IMG/VR virus record: IMGVR_UViG_3300025120_000444
Span: 1 to 27,038 of that record
Length of the DNA: 27,038 nt
Direction: 5' to 3' (one strand)
Source: a virus
Positions 7,701-16,000 of this stretch are shown here, in pieces. Position 1 is the first letter of the stretch, and each line of letters begins with the position of its first letter. Both the position numbers and the translations under genes were made by a program. Below the pieces are notes generated by a model. It made no database searches. It was not told the origin of the DNA and saw nothing but the letters and a program-made list of their open reading frames with translations.

Positions 7701-8581
7701 CTTGTTTCTTTTGCTATTGCAACCATTCTAATTTGTTCAGCTACATTAGCACTTAGTGTTCTACTACTACCTGTAATACCACCTAACACACCACCTGTTA
7801 CCGTAGCTAAACCTGTTGCTAAAGATACATCAAATAAATTTATATTTTCTTTTAGACCTAACTGCTCTGCTCTTAGTCTTTCTTGTTGATAAACAGTTAC
7901 TCCTGCACCTGCACCTTCAACAAGACCTGCACCTATAGCTGTTTTATAACCACCGTGTATAAAACCATCTTTATAATTCATTGCCTGTTGACCTATAGTT
8001 TTTAAAGGGCTTTTTATTGCTTCTTTAAAACCTACACCTCTAATGGCTTGTTCTCCTGCTTCTTTAGCAATATTTTTTTGAGTTAGGGCAACACCTTGTT
8101 TTTCTAATGCTTTTACAGCACCTCTTTTTATAACTTCTCTTATACCTAATTTTATTCCTTGTTGAGCCGCTATTGCACCTGCTTTTGCCGCACCAAAAGA
8201 AAATATACCTGCATATGTAGAAGGTGCAGTAACTATACCTTGAAGATAATCACCTGCAGCTTTAAAACCAAAGTCACTATCCATTCTATCGTAGGTATTC
8301 ATAAGATTACCCATTTGCGTTTTACCTGCAGCGTCTTGTTGTTGAGCGTGAAATAAATCAAAAGTTGCAGTTCCTTCGTTTACATTTTGCATACGAAAAT
8401 GTTCCATAAACTCATCATAAACCTTAGTTTTATCTTCTAGGCTCATTTCGTCTATGTTAGTTTTTAATCCTGCTTTTCTACGTTTATTTAAAAAACTAGT
8501 TGCATCAGTTAAAAAATCTTCATTGTCAATAAGAACTTCTTTTGTTAAATCTTCTTGACCGTAAGTAGTGTATGAACTCAT
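4799..8581 (-). CDS. Large virion protein, probable internal/ejection protein, 1260 aa
   Basis: The last gene of the minus-strand virion module. No catalytic domain is recognised, and no lysozyme or transglycosylase motif was found. Visible features: a helical start with a Gly/Ala-rich stretch (GDYLQGIVTAPSTYAG and the following AAKAGAIAAQQG, about 111-142), a second small-residue segment about 215-272 (AIGAGLVEGAGAGVTV, GGVLGGITGSS) that could enter membranes, and a later PLSFAAPFPRYLVNQ block like the proline-aromatic segments of long phage internal proteins. Size and position at the end of the tail genes recall T7 gp16-type ejection proteins, which cross the cell envelope with DNA. That role is inference. 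AAAGG precedes ATG 8581. Its stop touches the MazG stop on the other strand. Confidence 0.72.
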   Translation of the reverse strand: MSSYTTYGQEDLTKEVLIDNEDFLTDATSFLNKRRKAGLKTNIDEMSLEDKTKVYDEFMEHFRMQNVNEGTATFDLFHAQQQDAAGKTQMGNLMNTYDRMDSDFGFKAAGDYLQGIVTAPSTYAGIFSFGAAKAGAIAAQQGIKLGIREVIKRGAVKALEKQGVALTQKNIAKEAGEQAIRGVGFKEAIKSPLKTIGQQAMNYKDGFIHGGYKTAIGAGLVEGAGAGVTVYQQERLRAEQLGLKENINLFDVSLATGLATVTGGVLGGITGSSRTLSANVAEQIRMVAIAKETRGIERVNKKLAKKAFTDSTKGDLIKVNSKGEEVILKGKGESIADNAKTIYSDLKASLEESVPKLKKAGQKLKERVGISGDVDFGQVGYDLSLDRKLHENIATAAAKVLHLIPAQDVAAVSKDGLTKVLKKERIASRIARGLTSGVISDVRFIKILDEHGLSLQQFSGLLVEDYSLAGKTLQTAAQLSKAEKKAKQNLLLSELTEIDQRLLNLVDIVTPATKAIKESGSESRAAKVSTLWKNWFGLGAANKARIGMMTIQTATTMRNNSSGYMRNYTYALDTFGEGLLTTLKGKVQGGSLKKAIKGLTDEEIKEAGNLNVRLGLGMMRNGWHSALGKDLWLGTRSWETEALELLLRDERFSKSDLGKKLFKELGDIGSITGQEAGIVRLARKMNYLNTLSDNMFKRAIFSREVDKWLYTSGQRGGLRGFFEDAYLDPINAASSTGKFSSLPDKVIAESMEKALEFTYQTGNFTDKEGAFNIGANAFIKTFERIIPLSFAAPFPRYLVNQLIFQWEHMPILALVNAGGILNKKGGKKGVRGIEIAPELRLKLDAESFAKQTTGLATLSTFFAIRAHFGDEDTGPYTINNPFGEGQYNLQALLGPYLGYAMVADIIYRMTGPNRKRKKIPVLGIPIPQLHDNDKVAVDIPVPTREILQAIAGGQGRAGTGLHIVDAAVDIVVNGAEQGLNKEFISESLARVLGDAFNSATVGMGQLKDIAGTFLDPEYRIISDSTSVDFFEYMLKQAVRSFPNRYDANEGNILLDKEDVPVYTPYKKKPLTNVNPFLKMTTGVTIEEEKTVAENELDRLRFDWFEVSPKTIKGDRPKTNLARLKMGTYMDDQITGFILSDDYKNLKSDLVKRFFLKSLINQKRTASRGEIMALVGNETLEEQHQKFKNIFFSLPKSKINIVAEAYKEVSKGVSIFEEVLPGKLKGNYEYGMFLYTDYFGQEDEDLVKLKLKDMFKARRPK

Positions 8582-8600
8582 TTATATGTTTACCTTTAAT

Positions 8601-10175
8601 CTATGATAAATCGTTTATTTGCTTTTTAAGATTATTAGAATCATAAGGATAGCCTATGTTGTCTTCCCAATACTTCTCTAATAAATCTTTTGGTATAGTA
8701 TTTATATACTGTTGTGTTATATTATTTGTTGTAGGAGCACTTGGATGACTATTTTGTATTGCTATTTTTATAAGGGCTTTTCTAGCTGCGTTTTGATTTG
8801 CAGTTAACCCTGTTCTAGGAGATATTTTTGATAATGTTTTTTTGTGGTTAGTTACTGTTGCACTAAGACCTTGTGGAAATGGATTGCTACCACTGCTACC
8901 ACCTGTTGAACCTGTTGAACCAGTATTTGATGGTGGTGTAAATGCAAATTTAGAACCTAGAGTAAGGTAAGGTTCACCTGTACTAGAATCTTTTGCAGAA
9001 ACAAGTTTTACATTATATCCTAAAGTTGTAGCCATTGTTTTTAATTGTATTACAGATATATCTGCACCAATTGCTATACCAAGAGAATCTGCAATATCTT
9101 GTATTTCACTTGAAACACTTGCTTCTAAATATCCTTGAGCAGGTCTTCCATCTGATCTTGACTTAATCATTTTTGCAGACTCTATTACGCTCGTTATATT
9201 TGTTGCAAGTCTAGTTCCTTCATTTACTCTTTCTATTTCTGTGCCTTGATTAATCCACATACCACTACGGCTATCAAATGTTCCACTTAAATTTTGTGCT
9301 TTAGCTATGTCTGCTAGAGTTAATTGTATTTGGCTATTTAATGCTGAAGAAGATAAAGGTTTACTTTCACCTAATATATTTTTTCTAATAATTAATTCTG
9401 ATATTCTATCAGAATACTTTTTCTTTTTATTGTCATCTGATGTATTCATAAAAGCAGCATTAAGCATTTTTATTTTTTGATCTATAGTTCCAACTAAATT
9501 TAACTCAAATAAATCTACAGTGATAGGTTCAATAGCTAAATCAGATTTTTCTGTTTTACCAAAATCTTCTCCAAAACCTGCAATAGCCATCTGTTGTTTT
9601 ACTTTTTTTTCTGTATATTTTTCTACTGAACCTGCACCTTTTTCTACCGAACCTGTACCTGCTATCAAGTTTAAAAGATCACTTCCTGTTCCCTGTAATA
9701 TAGTTCCTAAATCAAAATCAGGTATATTCATAGGTGTTGTAACTATATCCGTTAATTGTTTTGCTGTTATACTTTTTCCTTCTTTTCTTTGAGTGTAATT
9801 TAAAACATCTTCTACAGTTCTATTTTCAGTTGCAGCTTTTTTAACTACTGTAGGAACAAGTGCTTTAGCACCTGAATATCCTCTATTATCTTGTACAATT
9901 AAACTGTGTAATATATCAGAACCATTAGAACCTAAAGAAGCAGCTAATGCCTTTACTTCTTCAAAATTAGCATTGTATTCTGTGTTGTATTTTGTTTCCT
10001 CGTTTAAAAGTCTTCTCTGTCTTATTTCTGTTAAACGACTTATATTATCGTCTATTCTTTTATCCTCATCTTGTATAATTTGTGTAGCTGTATCTCCAAC
10101 ACCTTCCATAACACCGTAACCTGCGTGTTTATCTCCACCACCTAATATTTTAGCAATGCCATCAAATATACTCAT
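8601..10175 (-). CDS. Probable virion protein, 524 aa
   Basis: Not assigned to a family. Residues 35-60 form a charged helix (DEDKRIDDNISRLTEIRQRR) and much of the rest is predicted helical. A Gly/Ser/Thr-rich linker, SNTGSTGSTGGSSGSNPFP, at about 417-436 separates the main body from a C-terminal segment of roughly 90 residues. No membrane segment or enzyme motif is seen. The start overlaps the preceding gene's stop by four bases (ATGA at 10172-10175), so it is co-translated with the 167-residue protein. Being between virion genes and next to the large 1260-residue protein suggests an internal virion component, perhaps a partner in ejection; this is inference. Confidence 0.7.
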   Translation of the reverse strand: MSIFDGIAKILGGGDKHAGYGVMEGVGDTATQIIQDEDKRIDDNISRLTEIRQRRLLNEETKYNTEYNANFEEVKALAASLGSNGSDILHSLIVQDNRGYSGAKALVPTVVKKAATENRTVEDVLNYTQRKEGKSITAKQLTDIVTTPMNIPDFDLGTILQGTGSDLLNLIAGTGSVEKGAGSVEKYTEKKVKQQMAIAGFGEDFGKTEKSDLAIEPITVDLFELNLVGTIDQKIKMLNAAFMNTSDDNKKKKYSDRISELIIRKNILGESKPLSSSALNSQIQLTLADIAKAQNLSGTFDSRSGMWINQGTEIERVNEGTRLATNITSVIESAKMIKSRSDGRPAQGYLEASVSSEIQDIADSLGIAIGADISVIQLKTMATTLGYNVKLVSAKDSSTGEPYLTLGSKFAFTPPSNTGSTGSTGGSSGSNPFPQGLSATVTNHKKTLSKISPRTGLTANQNAARKALIKIAIQNSHPSAPTTNNITQQYINTIPKDLLEKYWEDNIGYPYDSNNLKKQINDLS

Positions 10176-10675
10176 CCTTCTCTCCTAGACATTAATCCCA
10201 TTGACTTTTCTTCTTTCATAGGCATAGGTTCTTTTTCTACAGGTTTAGTAGGCATATCTTTTTCTTTTCTAAGTTTCATTATACTTCTGTTTGCTAAACT
10301 ATCTCTATCAGACATTAATTTTGCATCGTCTTCTAAACCACTATTGTATTTAATACCAAGAGCATCACCAATAGCCATCATATTTTCTATAATTACAGGC
10401 ATTACTAATATACCTGTATCAATACTATGTTTACCTTCCATAACACCTGACATCTGTATTGTATTAGCTAATGTAGTTAAAGGAACACCCATTTCCATTA
10501 CATCTGCTAACATCATAGAAAATTCATCTGAATCCATACGAGAAGTATAATAATTAACAACTTCATTTATATCAGAATATTGAGCAGGTTTTTGCCAAGG
10601 TCTTGCACCTAATTCGTGCGTTAAAGACTCACCCGGAATAGGACCACTAAATTTATGTTGTGCTGTTTCTTGCAT
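10172..10675 (-). CDS. Conserved phage virion-associated hypothetical, 167 aa
   Basis: The N-terminus (SGPIPGESLTHELGARPWQKP) and the block SDEFSMMLADVMEMGVPLTTLANT followed by GVMEGKHSIDTGILVMPVIIE recall a family of short proteins in cyanophages and other marine phages, recognised from memory and not by search. The middle 70-115 is hydrophobic and helical; the C-terminal 45 residues are Met/Lys/Glu/Pro-rich and probably disordered. The function is unknown. It overlaps the upstream small gene by 23 bases and its TGA overlaps the next ATG (ATGA), a sign of coupling with the 524-residue virion protein. Confidence 0.75.
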   Translation of the reverse strand: MQETAQHKFSGPIPGESLTHELGARPWQKPAQYSDINEVVNYYTSRMDSDEFSMMLADVMEMGVPLTTLANTIQMSGVMEGKHSIDTGILVMPVIIENMMAIGDALGIKYNSGLEDDAKLMSDRDSLANRSIMKLRKEKDMPTKPVEKEPMPMKEEKSMGLMSRREG

Positions 10676-10874
10676 TTAAAAATTCCATTCTTTTCTTTTT
10701 AATTGTATTTTTATATCGTGCTACTTTAAATATAGGTTGACTTTTTGAATCATTATTCATTTTAGAAAAACCTGAATTTCTTTTTAGTAAACTATTTTTA
10801 TTTCCTTTTGTTTTTTCAGAAATATTAAAGTTATCAAACAATAAAAATAAATCTTTTGCATAATTTTTTTTCAT
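10653..10874 (-). CDS. Small basic hypothetical, 73 aa
   Basis: A short Lys/Asn-rich basic protein with no recognised domain, membrane segment or signal peptide. A moderate ribosome-binding sequence (TAGGT) lies about ten bases before its ATG, and it occupies an interval otherwise empty between two clear virion genes. Its last 23 bases overlap the following gene. The composition is close to what chance AT-rich sequence would give, so it may not be expressed; the spacing and ribosome-binding site tip the balance toward a gene. Confidence 0.5.
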   Translation of the reverse strand: MKKNYAKDLFLLFDNFNISEKTKGNKNSLLKRNSGFSKMNNDSKSQPIFKVARYKNTIKKKRMEFLNARNSTT

Positions 10875-10886
10875 ACTATTTACCTA

Positions 10887-12842
10887 CTAACTAGCTAGTG
10901 CGTCTGGTCCACCTAATGAATACTTTAGATATGTTCCACCTAATGTAGTAATTAAACTACCTATTGATTTACCTGCAGCAGATTTGCTTTGAGCATCAGA
11001 TGTATATTGTTTTGCTTCTGCATCTAATTGTGCTTCAGCTATTGTTACAATTCTATCTAATTCGCTTTCTGCACTTTTCCAAGCAAACTCCATTGTATCT
11101 GAATACATCTGCCATAAGTTATCATATGACTGTTTTGATATACCTAATACAGCACTAGCATTAAGTTCATTAGCTCTGTTTACACTAGCTGTATCTGCAG
11201 TAGCTATCTGTCTTCGCCATTGTGCATTGTTCTGTGCTATTACTAGCTCGTTCTGTGCATTAAACTGATCACGTTGGTTGTTTAATTCAGCGTTAAATCT
11301 TTCTACAGTATTAACTTGTCCTGCATTAAACTGTGCCTGTGCATTAGACTGTGATGCATTATATTGTGATGCCTGTTGTGAAAGGTTAGCAAAGAATTGG
11401 TCTGTTTGACCTTGTGATGTTGCATTAAATTGTCTTGCTGCATTTGTAGCAGCTTGATCTGTAAATAAAGATTGCACTCTTTGTTGTCCTTTAAACAATT
11501 CAGTTTGTTGTTGATTAGATAAATTAGTCATATCCATCTGTAAGAAATTTTGTGCATTCTGTACACTAGCTTGTTGTCTGTTACTTAAATTAGACATATC
11601 CATATTTGCTAAAGCAGATGCTTCTGCTATAACCATAGCTTGTTTATTAGACAAATTATTTAAATTCATTGTATTTGCAGCACGAGAGTTTTCTAATGCT
11701 ACTTGTTGTTCTGCTGTAAAGTTCATGTTAGCTATGTCAGATACACGACTAGCATTTTGTACTCTAGCTTGAAAGGCTTGGTCAAACTCTTGACCCATAA
11801 ATGTAGCACGTTGCTGTGCAGCTAACATTGCTCTTTGTTGTCTATTACTTAAATTCTGTGCTTCAAACTGTGCAGTTACTTGTGCATCTGCTGATGCTAT
11901 TGGTAAAGCTGACTCCATAGCCGCCTGTACAAATGCCTGTCCTGCCATACTAGAAGCACCCATACCTCTAGCAGCCATACGAGCCATCTCACTTCGCATT
12001 GCCCCTGCAGCCCACACAGGTGTTTTACCACCTTCAAAGTCTGCCATTCTTTCTTCAAGCTGACCTGCTACCGTAGCTTGTTTTGTTGGAGTAGCTTCAG
12101 CAGCTTGTATCTGTTCAGTAAACTGTGATGCTGTTTGTGCATTTGCTACACCTGTAATAAGTTCACCATCCTGTATACTTCTTTGTACAGGATTATCCAT
12201 CTTAATAGCATTACCTTGTGCGGCATTTAAGTTGCCTACACTTGATGCTGTTTGTTGTGCAGCCACTACCTTTGCACGAGGATCATCTTCATTTGTTTGT
12301 GCTGTCTGTACAGCATCCAAGGTTGTACTTACTTGTTGTGATCTTTGATCAGCATCCATTACATTTGCTTGTGTAACAGTAGGCTGTGTAGTTATTGTTG
12401 TTGTAGCTAGTGCAGGATCAACAGCTATATCACCTTGCATTTGACCTGCTAGTGGATCAACAACTTGTCCTTGCTCTATCTTAGTGCCAACAGGAGTTAT
12501 TGTTGCACCTGTAGGTAGACCCGGTGTTTGCAATCTTTCTGCAGCTACTTGTCCTATTTCTGTACCTTGAGCACTTTGCTGTGGTGGCACATAGCTTTGT
12601 GACAATTGTCTTGGTTGTACTTGTCCACCTGCAGCACCATCTTCAGCAACACCACCTTCTTGTAATCTTACCACACCACCTTGTGCCATTTTTCTAGCAG
12701 CATCTTGATAAACAATCATCTCTCGTTGCTTGTTAGGATTTTGTTGCAAATAATTATCAAAGTTTTCCATACTACCTTGATAACCCATTTTACCTGCAAT
12801 CTTTTGCATACCTTGAGGTTTAAAACCCTTAAATATAGCCAT
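10887..12842 (-). CDS. Gln/Ala-rich virion protein with 11- and 22-residue helical repeats, 651 aa
   Basis: Residues 1-35 (MAIFKGFKPQGMQKIAGKMG...) and an MAQGGVVRLQEGGVAEDG block at 52-69 form a conserved-looking head. About 70-260 is low-complexity Gln/Thr/Ala. Then comes GGKTPVWAAGAMRSEMARMA (271-290) and a GMGASSMAGQAFVQAAMES helix. From 330, 22-residue repeats start at 330, 352, 374, 396, 418 and 440 (NLSNxQQ), passing into 11-residue repeats with Q(F/Y)NA at 471, 482, 493, 504, 515, 526 and 537. This periodicity predicts a long continuous hendecad helix, either a right-handed coiled coil or an amphipathic membrane-lying helix. A virion or ejection role is inferred from context. Its ATG shares a base with the preceding stop (TAATG). 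Confidence 0.85.
   Translation of the reverse strand: MAIFKGFKPQGMQKIAGKMGYQGSMENFDNYLQQNPNKQREMIVYQDAARKMAQGGVVRLQEGGVAEDGAAGGQVQPRQLSQSYVPPQQSAQGTEIGQVAAERLQTPGLPTGATITPVGTKIEQGQVVDPLAGQMQGDIAVDPALATTTITTQPTVTQANVMDADQRSQQVSTTLDAVQTAQTNEDDPRAKVVAAQQTASSVGNLNAAQGNAIKMDNPVQRSIQDGELITGVANAQTASQFTEQIQAAEATPTKQATVAGQLEERMADFEGGKTPVWAAGAMRSEMARMAARGMGASSMAGQAFVQAAMESALPIASADAQVTAQFEAQNLSNRQQRAMLAAQQRATFMGQEFDQAFQARVQNASRVSDIANMNFTAEQQVALENSRAANTMNLNNLSNKQAMVIAEASALANMDMSNLSNRQQASVQNAQNFLQMDMTNLSNQQQTELFKGQQRVQSLFTDQAATNAARQFNATSQGQTDQFFANLSQQASQYNASQSNAQAQFNAGQVNTVERFNAELNNQRDQFNAQNELVIAQNNAQWRRQIATADTASVNRANELNASAVLGISKQSYDNLWQMYSDTMEFAWKSAESELDRIVTIAEAQLDAEAKQYTSDAQSKSAAGKSIGSLITTLGGTYLKYSLGGPDALAS
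11202..11855 (-). repeat. In-gene 22-residue and 11-residue (66/33 bp) repeat array
   Basis: This is the coding array inside the 651-residue protein. The units keep exact register: six starts 22 residues apart (residues 330-440), then seven starts 11 residues apart (471-537), with one offset of 31 residues between the two sets of marker positions. At DNA level the copies have diverged, so the repeat is visible mainly in protein. It probably arose by old tandem duplication of a 33-bp unit held in phase. Confidence 0.85.
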
Positions 12843-13075
12843 TATTTACTTCCTATTATTATCTTATCTAATTTATCTTCTAGTCTTTGCATAGCATCCA
12901 TAATGTTATGCATATCTTCTTTAACATCGTCACGCTTAGCATACTCTTCTCGTGTTTTATTGAGAAGTATATCCAATCTTTTTACTTCCATAAACATACT
13001 ACGAAACACCCATATAGCAGGTGCTATAACTACTGTAAGTATTCCATTCCAAAATAGTATAGGGTTTATTTCCAT
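12842..13075 (-). CDS. Small membrane protein with coiled coil, possible holin-like
   Basis: A 77-residue protein with one hydrophobic segment near the N-terminus (about 7-24, LFWNGILTVVIAPAIWVF), a short basic stretch, then a charged helix to the end with heptad spacing (MHNIMDAMQRLEDKLDKII). This layout is frequent in small phage membrane proteins placed next to tail-fibre genes, some of which are holins or lysis accessories (as T7 17.5 lies behind fibre gene 17). No endolysin is present in the window, so holin function is a guess. Its ATG directly follows the fibre stop (TAGATG) and its stop overlaps the next ATG. Confidence 0.68.
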   Translation of the reverse strand: MEINPILFWNGILTVVIAPAIWVFRSMFMEVKRLDILLNKTREEYAKRDDVKEDMHNIMDAMQRLEDKLDKIIIGSK

Positions 13076-16000
13076 CTACGCATCCTCTAATGCTTTAACT
13101 TTTGTTTCTAATGTTTCTATTCGTGTCATTGCTTCCTGTAAGGCTTTAACTGCTTTCATATAAAGAATGGAATATTTAACCTCTTTAACTTTTTCTTTTA
13201 CTTCTTTAACATCACCAATTTTTTTAGCAAAAGTTTTAATATCTCCTACCTTTTTATCGCCATCTTTTACTTCTTGGTCATCTTCAGTATATAGAACATT
13301 ATTTTGAGTTTCGGAATCATCTTTAGTATACAAAGTTCCAAATGATGCATCATGTTTTATATCTAATGAAGATGGTTTTGAATCAGAAACAATATTTGGA
13401 GATATTTTTTCTGCTTCTTGAGCAATTAATCCTAAATGAACTAAATCTTCAGTATCGTATTTTTTAAAATTTTTAAATTTAAATTGTTTAATGTCATTCC
13501 ATTGTGAATTAGCATCTTTAATATCAGACTTTAATCTTTCATCTGAAGTAGAACCATAACTATTTGTTGCACTCTGTACATCACCATTACCTTTAACGAC
13601 AAATTTTGTACCATTAACATCATTTGCACAACTAATATATCCAGAACTTGTATTACTTGTATTAGCTACATGGCGAATTACAAATCCTTGTTGAGATGTT
13701 CCTGTAGCATGTGCTGTTATTGCTAATATTTGGTCATTACCAACAGTAGAATTAAATTCATGCCAGTTGCCTGATGATGGGTCAGTTCCATTATAAAATT
13801 TATCTGTTGCATTAGAACCTTTAAAAAATTGGGTTGTGACTGTATTACCACCAGAGAGTATTTTTAATCTTGCAGAATCACTTGTTTCAAAATTCATTCC
13901 TATTGCTGAAGCTGTTGCAATTCTTAATACATCGCTATTATCGTATTTAAATATTCCAGTTCTAGCAGTACCACCAGAAGTTTCTCCAGTAACTTGAAGT
14001 GAAGCTTCGCCACTAGAACTTGTTGAAATTGCTTTTATATTGGCTGAAGAACCAGTACCAGTAAAACTTAAAATAGAAGAAGTAATACTCATTCTATCTG
14101 TGCCACCAACTTTAAAATCTATTTGGTCATCTGTATCGGCAGTAATAGAAGTATCGTCATCTGCATCTAGTATTATCTCTCTGCCACCTACATCTAATAC
14201 ACCTGCTATAGTTGTTGTTGATGCTGCACCTGCACCGATTGTCACATCAACCTGACCATCTGTAGCGTGTTCACCTTCGAGAATTAACCCTGCTGTCAAT
14301 GCTGTATTTGTTCCATCACTTTCTGCAACAAACAACGATAACTTCCCTGCTTCATCTGTATTTGCAGATTCTGAAACCTCTGCAACTATTTTTGCAAAAC
14401 TAGTTTGAGCCTGACCTGAATCATCAGAAATAAATTCTATTGTTCCAATATCATCACCATCAGCACCTGCAGCACCTTTATCTTTTACAAAATGTAATCT
14501 TCCAGCTGATGTGTCATTAGTAGTATTTTTTATTATTACTACTGGGTCAGTTGAATTTACAGAAGTAAATGTTGCTGTGTCTGTAGTAAAATTAATACCA
14601 CCTGCACTATGAACAACTAATTCACCTGTATCATTAACTATATAAGAATTAGTGCCACCATGATATAAATTTAAATCCTCACCTGCACCCATTGTTAATC
14701 TACCAGTAGCACTATCTCCTGAAACATCATCTGCATCAGAATCTACGTCTAGTTTAACTAACCCACCTGACGTTACATTACTTGCACCATTATCAATGTT
14801 ACCAAAGTTACTTGTTATGCTACCTGAGTCTAATGCTCCTACTGAAACTAAACCAGTAGCAGTCGTTATAGAATTTTGTGTTGCTGTGGCTACTGTACCT
14901 GCTAATGATGTTGCAGTTAACAAACCACTACTACTATTAAAGGTTAAATTAGAACCACTCTTAGGTGGTAAGTCACCTGTTGCAGCAGTTGTAAATAATG
15001 GGAAACAAGTAGTATCTGAAGATTCATCAGCTACTGTAACAGCAGTACCAACAGATGCTAAAGCTACTGCGATATTACCTGTTCCATCAAATGATGTTCC
15101 ACCAATGGTTCTAGCAGTAGCAAGAGCAGTAGCTGTATCTGCGTTACCTGTAACATCGCCTGTTATATCACCAACAAAGGCAGTTGATGTAATTGATGTT
15201 GCACCTGTAACCACACCTGCATCTATACTAATTGTACCATCTAGTAGAATTGCTGACCCTGAAGCAGGTTCAATATTTATTGCAGCTCCAGAGTCTAAAG
15301 TTAATACACCTGCTGAATCAATATCTACAGTACCGTCAGCAGTAATTTGTAAATGTGCCGCAGCACCTGCAGTATCTACTGTTACTAAACTTGTTGCACC
15401 ATTTGTGCCGACAGTTGTTGTAAAAGTATCACCACTTGAACCTGTCATAGTAATGACTTTGCCGTCTACAGCTACTTCATCAACTGTAAGGGCAGTTAAA
15501 GTTCCAACACTTGTAATATTTGACTGAGCAGCTGTACTTAAAGTACCTGCAAGTTCACCAGAAGAACCATATATAACTGCCTTACTATTAACAACACTAT
15601 TTGCACTTGCCGTATCTAATAAATTTAATTCAGCTGCAGTAGATGTAATAGCAGTACTATTTATTGCTAATTTACCTGTTGGAACATTAAAAGTTCCATT
15701 ATCCTCAACTGTTGCTACTACTGTACCATCAAATTGTTGAAATATAATGTCTTTAGCATCGGTTAAAGGTTTAATTACTACATCACTAGAAGAGTTTGCA
15801 ATACTTAATTTATTTCCTACTAAACCTAGACTAGCATTGTCTTCAATACGAATAACTTCTGTTCCATCAAACTGTGAAATAACTAAATCATCAGAGTCTA
15901 CTGCAGGTTTCATTATAACTTCACCTGACGTACCATCTAAATCAAAAGCAATTTGGTCAACTCCACCATCTTGAAGTTTAATATCACCTATAGTTGAATT

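Noticed and set aside
4799-8581. Lysozyme or transglycosylase domain in the 1260-residue protein
   Set aside because: No Glu-Ser or GLMQ-type motifs were found, so only a general virion/ejection role is proposed.
11460-11855. Regular 66-bp repeats considered as a CRISPR-like or tandem DNA array
   Set aside because: Copies are diverged at DNA level, stay in one reading frame and make sense as 22-residue helical units; no conserved repeat with unique spacers.
12681-13163. A 160-codon plus-strand frame spanning three minus-strand genes
   Set aside because: It is Leu/Ile/Ser-rich as expected from complementary AT-rich coding DNA, and crosses gene borders without any sign of its own control.
14796-15527. 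A 243-codon open frame on the plus strand, antisense to the tail fibre
   Set aside because: It follows the Ser/Thr/Ala/Gly-rich codons of the fibre on the other strand, is Val/Pro/Ala-rich without any domain, and lacks a convincing ribosome-binding site.
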